Source: Silurus meridionalis (taxonomy: Eukaryota > Chordata > Actinopteri > Siluriformes > Siluridae). Taken from it: DNA of 64,000 nucleotides. Of the stretch, positions 37,936-50,290 are shown piece by piece (the first letter of the stretch is position 1; every line of letters starts with the position of its first letter). The stretch spans positions 24,747,632 through 24,811,631 of the forward strand of contig NC_060885.1 in assembly GCF_014805685.1 (NCBI RefSeq), read 5' to 3'. The translations under genes and the position numbers were made by a program. The notes under the pieces were generated by a model, which searched no databases, was not told where the DNA came from, and saw nothing but the letters and a program-made list of their open reading frames with translations.

Positions 37936-39115
37936 TACTGTTTAAACAATTAACAGCTTCAATTTTCTACTCGGCTTCTCCTGTGAAGTCTGGCTTTGAT
38001 ATTAACACACACACACAAAAAAAAACAACCAGCATAAACAAGCATGAGAGATCAGAGAGCTGTCTATGGAAAAAAGCAATCCATTTAGAAGCTAATAAAT
38101 TTGCACAAGCATTTTGCATAGTCAACACAATTTTGAATGTCCTAAATAACGAAGAAAACACTGGATTACCAACATTTGGACATCAAACAGGTTGACCACA
38201 AAAAACCAGCAGTTGTTCACAGAATCATTATGAGAACTGAGAATGAAAACAACAATCATGTAACATTTCAAAAAATCTCCATAAGCAAATGAGTAGAAAT
38301 GTAAAGGCTGTTCCAAAAAAAAAAAAAAAAAACACTCATGAACAGTATCAGATTCAGAAGACTGTTTGGAATTAATAAAGAAATATAGCTAAAAAGTGTG
38401 GAGAAAGAAAGGATCTGTTCATGATCCAAAAGATGGAGATCGTAATGGAGGTTGTGTTGTGACTTACGGGTAATTTTATTGGTTCTAGTAATTTGTTCTA
38501 TGTCCCGTTTGCTCTGCTGAACAACGTTGCATGAGTTTTGGTTTTGTCTCATTCTCTGAATGTTTAATTGCATGCCAAATATTTGTTAAAAGAATATTAT
38601 TATAATAATATTTAATATTGCCTCACAATATCAAAACCTTTAATTACAGCAACAGTCACTATAGACATGCAAAGCGTGTCTATATTTGCTACAGCCTTCT
38701 TGAAAAAATATACTTGTTTAAATCACTTTTGAAATTTTTCCATCTCACTTTTAACTTTGTGCTTTTTGTCTGTTGCCATGATTACATAGCATTTAGTAAA
38801 TACCTTTTGTAGGTGTAGTCAAGGAACAAAGTTCTTGCAATTTAGCTAAATTTGCTGCCACCCTCAGGGGAAAGGAAAAATTATCATAGATATACAGTGG
38901 GTACGGAAAGTTCTTTTGACCTCATGATTCTCATTTGCTCTGACATGCATGGTGATCTGTAAGGTCTTATATAGACAGGTGTGTGGCTTTCCAGATCAAG
39001 TCCAATCATTATAATCAAACACAGCTGAACTCAAATGAAGGCGTAGAACCATCTCAAGGATGATCAGAAGAAATTGATAGCAACAATTCTGTGTTTTTCT
39101 GTCAATATGGGGTGC

Positions 39116-39116
<1 letters not shown>
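37936..39116. other. Intergenic, no gene seen
   Basis: AT-rich unique sequence with a poly-A run at 38315-38332. Around 38892-39060 ('acagtgggtacggaaagttc', 'ggtgtgtggctttccagatc') it resembles terminal sequence of a further Tc1-like family, too short to delimit. Confidence 0.45.

Positions 39117-39121
<5 letters not shown>

Positions 39122-39190
<69 letters not shown>
39122..39190. repeat. (TA)n microsatellite
   Basis: About 34 TA units next to the 3' end of the RTE LINE. Confidence 0.98.
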
Positions 39191-39193
<3 letters not shown>

Positions 39194-39216
39194 GTGTGTT
39201 CAATTTTCCACTATCA

Positions 39217-42200
39217 TCTTCTTCATCTTCTTCTTTCGGCTTCTCCCATTAGGGGTCACCACAGCGGATCATCCCTCTCCATACCCCCCTGTCCTCTACA
39301 CCAGCCTCTATTACCTCCAGCTCCAGCTCCACCTCCTGTCTTTTACTCAATGCCACTGTCTCTAAACCATCCAACATAGCATTTCTCACCACAGTCCTAT
39401 TAACTTTCCCTTTCACTCTTGCAGATACTTTTCTATCACAAATCATTCTGCCACTCTTCTTCACTCACTCCACCCTGCCTGCACTCTTTTCTTCAGTTCT
39501 CTAACACACTCTCCATTACTTTCACCGTTGACCCCAGGTACCTGAACTTCTCCACCTTTTCTCCCTGCAACCGCACCACTCCACTGCTCTCCCTCTCATT
39601 CACATGCATGTACTCTGTCTTAAGTCAAGTCAAGTCAAGTCAAGAATTTCTGTATTTCTATAGCACTTTTCACAACAGACATTGTTTTAAAGCAGCTTTA
39701 CAGAAATCAACAGTCAAGGTGAATGGTGTGCATTTATCCCTGATGAGCAAGCCGTGGCAACTGTGGCAAGGAAAAACTCCCTTAGATGTTATGAGGAAGA
39801 AACCTTGAGAGAAACCAGACTCAAAAGGGGAACCCATCCTCATTTGGGTGACATCAAGAGTGTGATCATAAGTCTTTCAACAATACAGAACACTGGAGAG
39901 TGAAAACTAACATGAGCACGGGAGTGTGTGATAAGTAATGTTCTTTCTACAGTCTTATACAGTCATTATGGTTATAAAACTAGGAGCTATTGAGCAACTC
40001 ATAAAATAGCTCAACATTTGTGATCATCACAGATCCAACACCAGCTTCTCCATGCCAGAGCCTTTAAACACTCCAGGAGGTCCAATGTCAAATCTCCACA
40101 CAAGAAGTGGGATCCAATTGGCACTGGTACGTCTCTAGATGGTACGGGATGTTTGCGAGTTCGGCATCTACTTCTTTAAAGGTCCATAATCTTCATGAGG
40201 TGGGACGTGACTGGAGCTGGCCAAACCTCAGGATAGGGAGAGAAAGAGAAGCAGTGGAGAGAAATTGGCATAGCTGCTGTTCATGATATTAACAGCACAA
40301 GTTGATAATGTGCATGTGATCAGATTTTCTGGAGCACAAGATTTATGATAACACAACATTTATGATATGTGATGTATGTTATGTGTAGGCTTTACTAAAA
40401 AGATACGTTTTTAATCTGCACTTAAACTGGAAGAGTGTGTCTGAGCCCCGAACACTGTCAGGAAGACTATTCCACAGTTTAGGAGCTAAATGTGAGAATG
40501 CTCTACCGCCTATAGTGGACTTTGCTATTCTAGGAACTACTAAAGTTTTTTAAAAGTTTTTTTAGAGTTCTGAGATCTTAGGAAACGTGACGGATTGTAG
40601 CGTGTTAAAAGACTGGATAGATACATGGGAGCTAAACCATTTAGTGTTTAATAAGTAAGAAGTAGTAGTTTGTAGTCGATTAGAAACTTAATAGGTAGCC
40701 AGTGTAGGGACGATAAGATTGGGGTTATATTATCATATTTCCTTGACCTTGTGAGAACTCTGGCTGCCGCATTCTGAACTAACTGAAGCTTGTTTATTAA
40801 TGATGCAGGACATCCACCTAGTAATGCATTACAATAGTCTCTTCTGGAGGTCATGAACACATGGATGAGCTTCTCTGCATCAGATATAGATAATATTTTA
40901 CTTAGCTTAGCAAAATTTCTAAGGTGAAAGAAGGATGTTTTTGTAACTTGGTTGATATGATTTTTAAAAGACAAGTTGCTGTCTAAAATAACTCTTAGAC
41001 CTTTTACCGTTGAACTAGTAGTTACAGAACATCCGTCTAAATGCAGGTTGAAATGCTGGAGCTTCTCTGTACTGGTTTTTGGGCCGATGAGCAAAATCTC
41101 CTTCTTATCAGAATTTAATAGTAGAAAGTTATGGGTCATCCAGTCTTTTAATTCATTAATACACTCAGTTATCCGAGCTAATTGAGCTGTATCGCCTGGT
41201 TTTGATGAGATGTATAGCTGGGTATCATCAGCATAACAGTGGAAGCTAATTCCATGCCTATTAATATCTCTATTCTAGTCATATTTCCTAAGGTAAGCAT
41301 GTATATTGTGAAAAGCAGGGGTCCTAGAACTGAACCTTGTGGCATGCCATAATTTACTAGCATTAACCTGGATAGCTTAATCTATATCTTAAACCAGCTT
41401 AATGCCTGTCCCTGAATGCCAATATAATTTTGTAAGCGATCTAGGAGGAGATCATGATCTATAGTGTCGAATGCAGCACTAAGATCTAGTAAAACTAAAA
41501 GCGAGATGAAGCCTTGGTCTGAAGCTAAAAACAGGTCATTAGTGATTTTAACTAGAGTAGTTTCTGTGTTATGATGGGGCCTAAAACCTGACTGAAACTC
41601 TTCAAAGATATTGTTCTCTTGTAAGTGGGAACATAACTGGGCAGCGACAATCTTTTCTAAAATCTTAGACATAAATGGGAGAATTAAAATTGGTCTGTAA
41701 TTCGATAGCGTGTTTGGATCCAAATTAGGTTTTTTAATGAGGGGCTTAATAGCTGCTAACTTGAGGGATTTAGGGACATGGCCTAAAGATAGTGAGGAGC
41801 GGGGGAGACGTCCTCGACCAGGGCTTGGCTCGTGTCTTTCGCTGCTGCAGCAACCAGGGTCCGTGGTGCCCCGGTGCCAGAGTGAACGATACCTTGGCTG
41901 GCTGCGTTGTAGGTGCGCTGGGCCTGGGCAGGGAGACATGCAGAGTTGAGGTACTGGGAGCATTAGGTTCAACCCGGGAATTTACCTGGGACAAGTGAGC
42001 GTCCGCCCGGGATGTTTTCAGCGCCGCTTTCCGCTCTCGCAGCTGGGCATGCTTTGCATGCAGCTCACAAATCTGTTTCTCCAAAGCCACCATCTCCAAC
42101 TCCACTGTTTGCAACTCGAACGAGTCCTCACCTGTGCTCAAAGGCAGACACACAACCCGCATAGTGCTTATAGCGCGAACAGACTTAAGATACAGAGATA

Positions 42201-44662
42201 AAAGTGAGAGGCAATGAATATAGTCAACACTAGTGATAGCCGAGTTAACTAACTACAGGCATAAGTAAGGAAGACAAAAACAATTACTCCAATTGACTTT
42301 CAATCCCCTTCTCTTCAGCGTGGTACCGCCAGCTCTCCAGACTCTTCTGCACCTGCTCCCTACTCGCACCACGAATCACAATATAATTCACAAACATCAT
42401 AGTCCATGGAGACTCCTGTCTGACCTCATCCGTCAACCTGTCCATCAACACTGCAAACAGGAAAGGGTTTAGAGCTGATCCTTGATGCAATCCAACCTCC
42501 ACCTTAAACCAGTCTGTTGTTCCTGCTGTCACACTGTCCTCATACATGTTCTGCACCACCCTCACATACTTCTCTGACACACCTAACTTCCTCATACAAT
42601 ACCACAACTCCTCTCTAGGCACCCTGTCGTACGCTTACTTTAAATCCACAAACACACAATGCAACTCCTTCTGACCTTTTCTCTACTTCTTGATCAACAT
42701 TCTCAAAGCAAACAATGCGTTTATGGTGCTATTCCTCAGCATTAAACAATACTGTTGCTCAAAGATAGTCAATTTTCTCTCAACCAGGCTTCCACTTCTC
42801 TTTCCCATAACATCATGGTGTGACTGATCAGCTTTATTCCCCATTAGTTCCTGCAGGACTGCACATCTCCCTTATTCTTAAAGATCAGCAAACTCCTCTA
42901 TTTCTCAGGCATCTTCTCACCTTGCAAAATCTTGTTGAACAATCTTGTTAAAAACTCCACTGCCATCTCTCCTAAACATCTCCATGTCTACCGGTATGTC
43001 ATCGGGTCCAACCGACTTTCCACTCTTCATCCTCTTAATAGCTGCTCTTACTTCCTCGTTACTATTCCTATCCACTTCCTGCTTCACCATTTCCACATCA
43101 TCCAAACTTCACTCTCTCTCATTTTAATCGTTTATCAGCTGCTCAAAATACTCCCTCCATCTTCTCAACACACTCTCCTCACTAGTCAACACATTTCCAT
43201 CTTCATCCTTTATTGCTCTAACTTGCAGCACATCCTTCCCAGCTCAGTCCCTCTGCCTGGCCAATCAGTATAAATCTTTTTCTCCTTCCTTAGTGTCCAA
43301 CTTCTCATACAGCTCCTCATATTTATTTTCCTTGGCTTTCATTACATTTACCTGCTGCTGCATCTTTTTGAACTCCTGCCTACTTTTCTCATTACTCTGT
43401 TGATCCCAATTCTGTTTTGCCAACCTCTTTCTCCTTATGCTCCCCTGCACTTGTTCATTCCACCACCACGTCTCTTTGTCTTACTTTCTATTTCCAGATG
43501 TCACACCAAGTACCTTTCTAGCTGTCTCTTATCACTTCTGCAGTGGTTGCCCAATCACCCAGCACCTCTTCACCACCACTGAACGCCTGTCTGACCTCTT
43601 CCCTGAATACAGTCTTCCTCCTTTAGTTTCCACTATCTTATTCTTCTTTCAGTCCTCACTCTCCTCCTCTTCTTCTTCATCTCCAAAACCATCCTACAGA
43701 CCACCATCTGATGCTGTCTAGCTACACTGTCCCCAGCCAAAACCTTACAGTCTCCAATCTCCTTCAGGTTGCATCTCCTACATAGAATATAGTCCACCTG
43801 TGTGCACCTTCCTCCACTCTTATACATCACCCTATGATCCTCCTTCTTCTTAAAATAAGTATTCACCACTGCCATTTCCATCATTTTAGCAAAATTTACC
43901 ACCATCTGTCCTTTCACATTCTTCTCCTTAAGGCCATACTTAACCATCACCGCCTCATCACATCTGTTCCTCTCACCTACATGCCCATTAAAATCTGCCC
44001 CAATCACCAGTCGTTCATTCCTAGGTACACTCTCCACCACTTCATCTAACTCACTCCAGAATTTTTCCTTCTCGCCCATCTCACAACCCACTTTTGGATC
44101 ATAGGCACTGATGACATTTATCATTACCCCTTCTACTTACAGCTTCATGTTTATAACCCTATGAGACACTCTCTTCACCTCCAATACACTTTTAATGTAC
44201 TCTTCCTTTAGAATCACCCCTACACCATTTCGATTTCCATTCACACCATGATAAAACAATTTAAACCCACCTCTAATTTTCCTGGCCTTACTCCCTTTCA
44301 CTTGGTCTCCTGAACACACAACATATCTACCTTTCTCTTCTCCATCATATCAGCTATCTCTTCTCCTTTTCCTGCTGTCTCTATAGATGTCTTTGTCCTC
44401 TCCTTCTCCTCCTTCAGCTCCTTCAGCAAACAGTAGCCCAATTTCCACCAGTACCCTGTTGGCTAACAATACCTGTGGCGGTCTTTGGTAACCTGGGCCT
44501 CGACCGATCCGGTATGAATTTCTGATTCGTCATCCACATATTAGATTAAGCACGTGTTTTAAGCTGGATGCCCTTCCTAACGCAACCCTCTCCCCATTTA
44601 TCCGACTTGGGACCGGCACTACGAATGCACTGGTTTGTGCAACCATAATGGCTGGGTTTTTT
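39217..44662 (-). mobile_element. RTE-type LINE, split by a nested L2-type LINE
   Basis: Bordered by a perfect 15-bp direct repeat, aattttccactatca, at 39202-39216 and 44663-44677. Read on the minus strand: 5' UTR (44662-about 44330), endonuclease (FYHGVNGNRNGVGVIL near 44250; SAYDPKVGCEMGEKEKFW, LVIGADFNGHVG, RCTQVDYILCRR between 44124 and 43633), a linker (43450-42917, IKRMKSGKSVGPDDIPVDM), reverse transcriptase (42622-42284, EVGLHQGSALNPFLFAVLMD), then after the nested insert the C-terminus (39622-39250, ICDRKVSARVKGKV, LETVALSKRQEVELELE) and a 3' end of 'gggagaagccgaaag' plus GAA/GAT repeats. The catalytic YADD-type motif reads MMFVNYIVI, so both aspartates are lost, and there are many frameshifts. 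Without the insert it is about 2.8 kb. Dead copy. Confidence 0.92.
39623..42283 (-). mobile_element. L2-type LINE nested in the RTE, internally deleted
   Basis: The 3' end is the (AGTCA)n run at 39623-39643, so it lies on the minus strand like its host. Read 5' to 3': an ORF1-like start (42162-41800, MRVVCLPLSTGEDSFELQ with a coiled coil VALEKQICELHAKHAQLRER), fused by an internal deletion to reverse transcriptase (41780-41382, KPLIKKPNLDPNTLSNYRPI, LLDLSAAFDTIDHDLL), then 41363-41178 (YGMPQGSVLGPLLF), then a catalytic YADD in another frame at about 41230, then the C-terminal domain (41139-40648, MTSRRDYCNALLGG, QNAAARVLTRSRKYDNITPI, LHWLPIKFLIDYKLL). The region between ORF1 and RT (esterase and endonuclease in complete relatives) is missing. 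The RTE sequence 'gtctta|ctcc' is split with TTA repeated at both borders. Confidence 0.88.
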
Positions 44663-44677
44663 AATTTTCCACTATCA

Positions 44678-45899
44678 ACCTCCTAAATGTGAAACAATTA
44701 AACAAGACATGGTTAGTGGGTAATGGGTTTTTTGTCCTTCAGGTGAGTCCAAACACATGGCATCGACGATTTAAGCACTAGGTCGCACACAATCCAGAGT
44801 CCCCCTAACGCCCAAGAACTGGACTGATGACAGTTGAAGTTCTGGCAAAGTTTTAGTATGTTTTAGCTCCATACAAGCAAAATAGAAGGACAAACAATAT
44901 GGAATCTAATATGGTGGAGACTTATGCAATAGGATGTGTTCATCTTATCACTGTCGAGTGTAATATTGAGTGTAGGGTACAAATGTTTTCTGAGAAGGGC
45001 GTAAAGTTTTGTAGGCCCTCTTCAGTATTTTATTTAGTATTGGTTGCATGCTTCTGTCTGTCATACCACCATGCAGTTGGATATTTCTGCAGAGGACAGG
45101 TATGGATGGACATGTACTGAAGACTAAAGATGGTTTGACAGATTTTAATAAAGTGGTCAGACTGCCAGGCAATTTAAATCTGTAGAAATATTACAGTTAG
45201 GACTGTTAAATTTTACAAGCGTTTTGGTGTGACTACAAAGTTAACAATCTATGTTACAATCTACATACATTTTTAGATTATTTTGAGTTATACAATGAAA
45301 GAGTAGTTTTCTAACCATATAAAATAATATGCTATTCAGCCCAGTATATCTAGTAGCATAAAATATATTTGAAATTTCAAACTCAGTAAAATCTATGTGT
45401 TCCATTTGGCATAAGGTACAATTGTCCACAAATATTGGGGTACACATTTAACAGTAGAAAATACCTGTATATAAGGTTGTTTGCACTATACACTGTTGAG
45501 CACAAAGTAAGCAGCAAGCTAAGTTAATGTAATTACATTTACAAAGACTACAACTTGCCATTGTATATATTTTTAAATTTATTTGGATAGACTTTATACA
45601 TATACTGTATGTTTATGAAAGCATATTAAAAGACAGAAACAGTTTGCAGAAAACTGGCAATTGAAATTTAGGCCTGGTTTACACAACTATGTTAACACTT
45701 TCATGGTTAATGGTTACGCATGGCACACAGAAACATGCTAAAGTACAGTCCTCATATGAGCTTTTAAAATTATGCGTTGTGTCTTGGGCAAAGACCAAAG
45801 TTTGGTGGAGAGGTGAAACACTGAATGTTTTATGTCTGCTGTACAGATAGTTGTATGATCAGATATATAATGGATATAATAATCGAAAAACTACAATCA
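44678..45899. other. Intergenic, no gene seen
   Basis: AT-rich sequence with short open frames only. Nothing could be assigned to a family. Confidence 0.4.
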
Positions 45900-46230
45900 T
45901 GTTATAAATACACAATATGACTAAAAGGTTATGGATATCTGACCGGCATCCCCACGTGTACTTACATGCCATTACACATGTTATAACAACCTCTAATCTG
46001 TTAGAAGACTTCGATTTGCCCTATATTTTGGAGCATGGCTGTGGGGATTTGTGTTCATTTCGACTAAAGAGAGCGAGGGCAGGCACTGATGTGTGATGAG
46101 GAATCATGGGGTGTGGTCAGCATTCCATTTCATTCCAAAGGTGTTAAGTGGGGTTGAGGTCAGGGGTCTGTGCAAGGCCACACAGTTTGTTCACTCCAGA
46201 CTTGGCAAACCATGTCTTTCTGAATAGAAA
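45900..46230 (+). repeat. Tc1-like MITE fragment
   Basis: 'gactaaaaggttatggatat', 'ttttggagcatggctgtggg', 'gtgttaagtggggttgaggt', 'ccagacttggcaaaccatgt'. Same family as 8270-8640 and 18425-18715, here with more of the left part kept. Confidence 0.65.
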
Positions 46231-46589
46231 TGCAGAAAACAGATGCATCAACTTGGCAACACACATGAAAGCTTGTCTACAGTATGTGCAAACACATTCA
46301 CTAATTTGAGAAAACAGATTGCATGTGGAAACATGCTACAAGTGAAGAAAACACATTCAAGATCAGAAACACTGCAATAAGCCAAATATGTTGAAAATGT
46401 TTCCAAGGGATGTGTGACTAAATCACCTGTGTAGACAAAAAGGAAATAATAAAAGTTAACTTATCACATTATCTAAAGTATTAATTTAACCATATAATCC
46501 TCCTTTGTTACTTTTTCTCTAACACAATTTAGCCATCTGAAAACAAATTATATGAATGCGGTAAGAGTAATATACTGATTGTGTTAGAG

Positions 46590-47125
46590 AAGTAAAGAAA
46601 AGAATACAGCCAGGGTGGAGAAGAGTGGCAGGAGTGATTTGTGATAGAAGGGTATCTGCAAGAGTGAAAGGGAAAGTCTATAGGTCCGTGGTGAGACCTG
46701 AGATGTTGTATGGTTTAGAGACCGTGGCATTGAATAAAAGACAGGAGGTGGAACTGGAGGTAGCAGAACTGAATATGTTGAGGTTTGCGTTAAGAGTGAT
46801 GAGGATGGACAGGGTTGGAAATGAGTTTATTAGAGGGACAGCGCATGTAGGACGTTTTGGAGACCAGGTGAAGGAGGCTCGATTGAGATGGTTTGGACAT
46901 GTGCAGAGGAGGGACATCGGTAGGAGAATGCTGAGGATGGAGCCACCAGGAGGGAGCAAAAGAGGAAGACCAAGGAGGAGGTTTATGGATGTGGTGAGGA
47001 AAGACATGCAGGTAGTTGGTGTGAAAGATGCAGAACTTGAGGACAGAAGGGGGTATGGAGACGGAAGAGCTGCTGTGGTGACCATTAATGGGAGCAGCCG
47101 AAAAAGAAGAAAAATAAGTTAATTT
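46590..47125 (+). mobile_element. 5'-truncated RTE LINE, C-terminal part
   Basis: One open frame (46625-47122) encodes the RTE ORF2 C-terminus: ICDRRVSARVKGKVYRS, MLYGLETVALNKRQEVELEV, AELNMLRFALRVMRMDRVGN, RLRWFGHVQRRD, GSKRGRPRRRFMDVVRKDMQ. It ends at the typical 3' end 'aatgggagcagccgaaaaag' with GAA repeats. It has fewer mutations than the copy at 39217, which has also lost the segment between LELE and the final exon-like end. The reverse-strand frame here is a shadow. Confidence 0.88.
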
Positions 47126-48039
47126 ATTTTGTCTTATGTAGATTCTAGGTCCTTAAGAAATGTAATTTCACTGTGTACTGTATAATGGTTATAAACCATT
47201 TCTTTTGTGTTTTCTCTATTCGCACTCGTTTTCAGCCTGCAGCCTGTGTGTTCTCACATTAGTGAATGCGTTTATGGTTTTGCAGCACTTAAAAGAATTT
47301 TCTAAATTTGACGCTGTCGGCCACCATACATTTTGCATTAGTGCTGTGATTACCCCATATATCCAGCAGCAGGCACTAAACTCTAACTCACTCTATGCTT
47401 GATTATGAAAGTGGATGGGAACGAATTATGTGGAAATTAAATTACAGAGCGCTAGTGGGCGCTCGAATATTAGTTGCAAAAATGTAGACATGCATTTTTT
47501 TATTGAACAACAGCTAGGGGGCTTATGCTTTATGTTTTTACTGCTTTAAAACTGGTCAAGCTGCACCAAACTGTAATAAAAACTCATCTTTGTTTCATGA
47601 ACCCTGTGTTTTGTCTTGTTTAATGTTATTTATTCAGACTTAAAAAAAAAAAAAATATTTCATGTATTTCAAAATGTGCACTCATGTTACTGGAATAGTG
47701 TGTTTTGAATAGTTTTGAATGAATATCCATATTCTTACCTGCATGTTAATGCTTGTAATTGCAATTTTACATGAATAATTCTACTGTTCTTCTAATTCTA
47801 CCATTCTACTCAAATCTCTTGTAATGTTATGTAAATACAGATGAACCCAAGCAATGTAGTGGCATGTAAGAAGTAGTCCAGAATGCGCTGTCCTGCTTTT
47901 GAGCTTTTCAGAAAGCATGGCAGAACAGACGGCAGTGTGATCATCTTAAAAACCGTGAGCAGAAATCAACCATCACTGACTTTCCAACAGATCGCCCAGA
48001 GAGGGTCATCCCCCAGTGCGGGCAGAAAAATGGGAGTCC

Positions 48040-48260
48040 CTGCTGTGATTGACGTTTCGAAAGGAGCCTGTCCAGATGGAGAGGTGTGAGAAAGTCTCTC
48101 TCAGCAATAGAGCCTAAGGGGGCATTGGGGGAAGCTGCTGAGTCACATGAGTCCCCTTTGTTTGGACTGGAGCAGCTGATATGTACAAACACACACACCG
48201 CTAGAGCGTGGGATCACTGTGGCACTCGCCCACCTAAACAAACAATGAGCAAAATGAGCG
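48040..48260. promoter_or_regulatory. Candidate enhancer-like island
   Basis: Non-repetitive sequence with clustered consensus-like sites: TGCTGAGTCA (48136-48145, half of a Maf/AP-1 element), CACATG, CCCTTTGTTT (SOX/TCF-like, from 48153) and CAGCTG (48173-48178, E-box). Single sites of this sort arise by chance; the cluster within 50 bp is the reason for listing it. Confidence 0.25.
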
Positions 48261-48589
48261 GTCATGTATGAAATTAAAGATAATAGCATGACTATCCACT
48301 AGCTACTCGTGAGCAATAAAGTCACCTGAAGAAAACCCCTCTCTCAACCTCATCTCTTGGGATGAAGAATTTGGGATTCAGGATGTGCAGGAATATATTT
48401 TGCATTAACCAGGAATTGCATAATAGAGACCCTATATAGTAGAACTTTAGTGGTAAAGTAGTAATAGTAGAGCTGATATTATTGGCAATTCCTAGAAGCC
48501 CCTACACTGATGGGATAAACATTTAATTAGGCCTTTTCCAGGCAAATGTGTGCCTTCTTTCTCCAAAGCTGAAATGAAACATATTTGCT

Positions 48590-49060
48590 TAATTTAGGGA
48601 GGGGGATTATGGGTGAAGGGATGCAGCCTCTTCTCTGTGTCCTACTCTCTCCCCTTTTTTTGTACTTGATGTGAACAACTGATGACCCGGGAATGCAAGA
48701 TCCCCCGGGGATTAAGGCGTGCGTGAGTCTATGGGTATGGGACACTGCCATCTGCCACTGGGCACATTCATATCCTCGGCAGAAGGCTGCATCGTTTGTC
48801 GATTTAAATGGAGAACTTAACTTTCCCAGGACAGTATGACCCCGGCAGCGCCACCTTAAAAGCAATACTGTCTGTGAAGGAGCAGGCCATGCAGAAGAAT
48901 GAGGCGTATGTTAAGGCATCCCCATTTCCAAGCCGATGATGGATCTTTCCACTTCACAATATGGCAGTGTAGCTATGGGCGGAGGGGCTGCACTGGGATT
49001 CTTGGGGGCTGGTGGTGCGGATATGGGTTAGAATGGTAGAATGCTAAAACTGCTCTGGAT
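48590..49060. promoter_or_regulatory. Candidate conserved non-coding island
   Basis: Balanced base composition between AT-rich flanks, no repeat phrases, no spliceable frame. Typical look of vertebrate conserved non-coding elements, but conservation cannot be tested here. Confidence 0.2.
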
Positions 49061-49592
49061 GGGGATGATCCGTGGTAACCATGGCAGTAATTAGGCTGTC
49101 AGGAGAGTGGCACATTCATATCCATATCAAATCTCAGCCAGTTAAGGAAGGTTTGAAAGTTTAATTAAAAAAGAAATGTCTTGATGATGATATCTCACTG
49201 CACACATACAAAGTGTGAATTATGGAGAGACTAGTACAAAAATCACAAATGTTATATTTAAATATATATAAAGTGTATATAAAGTACAAATCTAGATACA
49301 CATGGACCAATGCAGGTGCCATTACATAACAATTTGGTCTAGAATCCTCAAATTCCACACATCCATGTTGCTGACTATATAAAACCGGAGATCTACTCAT
49401 TTAGAAAACATTTACAGTTTTATATTTTAAACAAATATGGGTAGTCACATTCAACTAATTCAAATAATTCAAGTAATTCAGCATTCAGCTGTTTAGGAAT
49501 ACCTCAGCTTTGTGTGAACATAATGTCTTCAAATAGAAAGTTTAAAGAGATTTTAACATTATCTAAATGTTAGGGACAGAAATACAGAGTAC

Positions 49593-49593
<1 letters not shown>

Positions 49594-49630
<37 letters not shown>
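49594..49630. repeat. (AAT)n microsatellite
   Basis: About 12 AAT units directly before the MITE. Confidence 0.95.
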
Positions 49631-50290
49631 TAGTGGTGAATAAAGTACACAAACCATGTAGTTGAGTTAAAGTAGAGATACAGTAGGTAAAATATTACTC
49701 CAATAAATGTAAATGTGATCCCTTTAAACTTTCACTTGAGTAAAAGTACAAAAGAATTTGCCTTCAAATGTATTTAAGGAGCCAAAGTACTATGACTGAT
49801 TATGGCTATAATGCTATTAAGACTTTAATGTTACACTTTACACCAATATATTAATAGAATGAAATTAATAAGTCAAACACTGATTGATATCTATTACAAT
49901 TATCATGCGCCAACAACGTTATTTTCAATGACTTAAAAGAAAAAGTGCCAATCAGAACACAGGTGTTGTGACAAGTTATAGTCAGGAGTTTCTTCCATCT
50001 TTATTCCTCTCTAAATGTTCTGCTTGCTGTAGAACTGTTGCTGAACTGTATGTTGGTGATAAGTTGATACCACCAAGTGCCAAAACAATTTAAAATGGTG
50101 CGCAGTGGCTTCCTGTTTGCTTGACCAGTTAAGTTTTTATCCACTTATAAACAAAAAGGAACGCCTAATTTAACAAAATGTAGTTGAGTAAAAAAAACCA
50201 TATTTGACTTGTAGTGAAGTGAAAGTAAAAGTCTCCCCAAATGGTAAGTACAATAACAAATTTTATTTTCCTCGTTACTGTCCACCACTG
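49631..50290. mobile_element. hAT-like MITE
   Basis: The left end 'tagtggtgaataaagtacac' and the right end 'cgttactgtccaccactga' are imperfect inverted repeats of the CAGTGGTGG type. Inside are 'cacttgagtaaaagtac' and 'gtgaagtgaaagtaaaagtc', the acute 'AAGTA' motifs seen in a very common fish MITE family. No coding capacity. Confidence 0.65.

Larger units (their letters stand above)
47126..49593. other. Gene-free region with unique islands
   Basis: No coding exon is supported. 47880-48260 and 48590-49060 are less AT-rich than their surroundings and free of recognised repeats. They are candidates for conserved non-coding DNA (see the separate entries). Confidence 0.5.

Noticed and set aside
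43400..44049. Plus-strand frames rich in Ser, Pro and His
   Set aside because: Antisense of the RTE endonuclease region; the minus strand carries the recognisable domain.
46678..47085. 135-aa minus-strand frame
   Set aside because: Shadow of the RTE C-terminal frame, which has the recognisable motifs on the plus strand.
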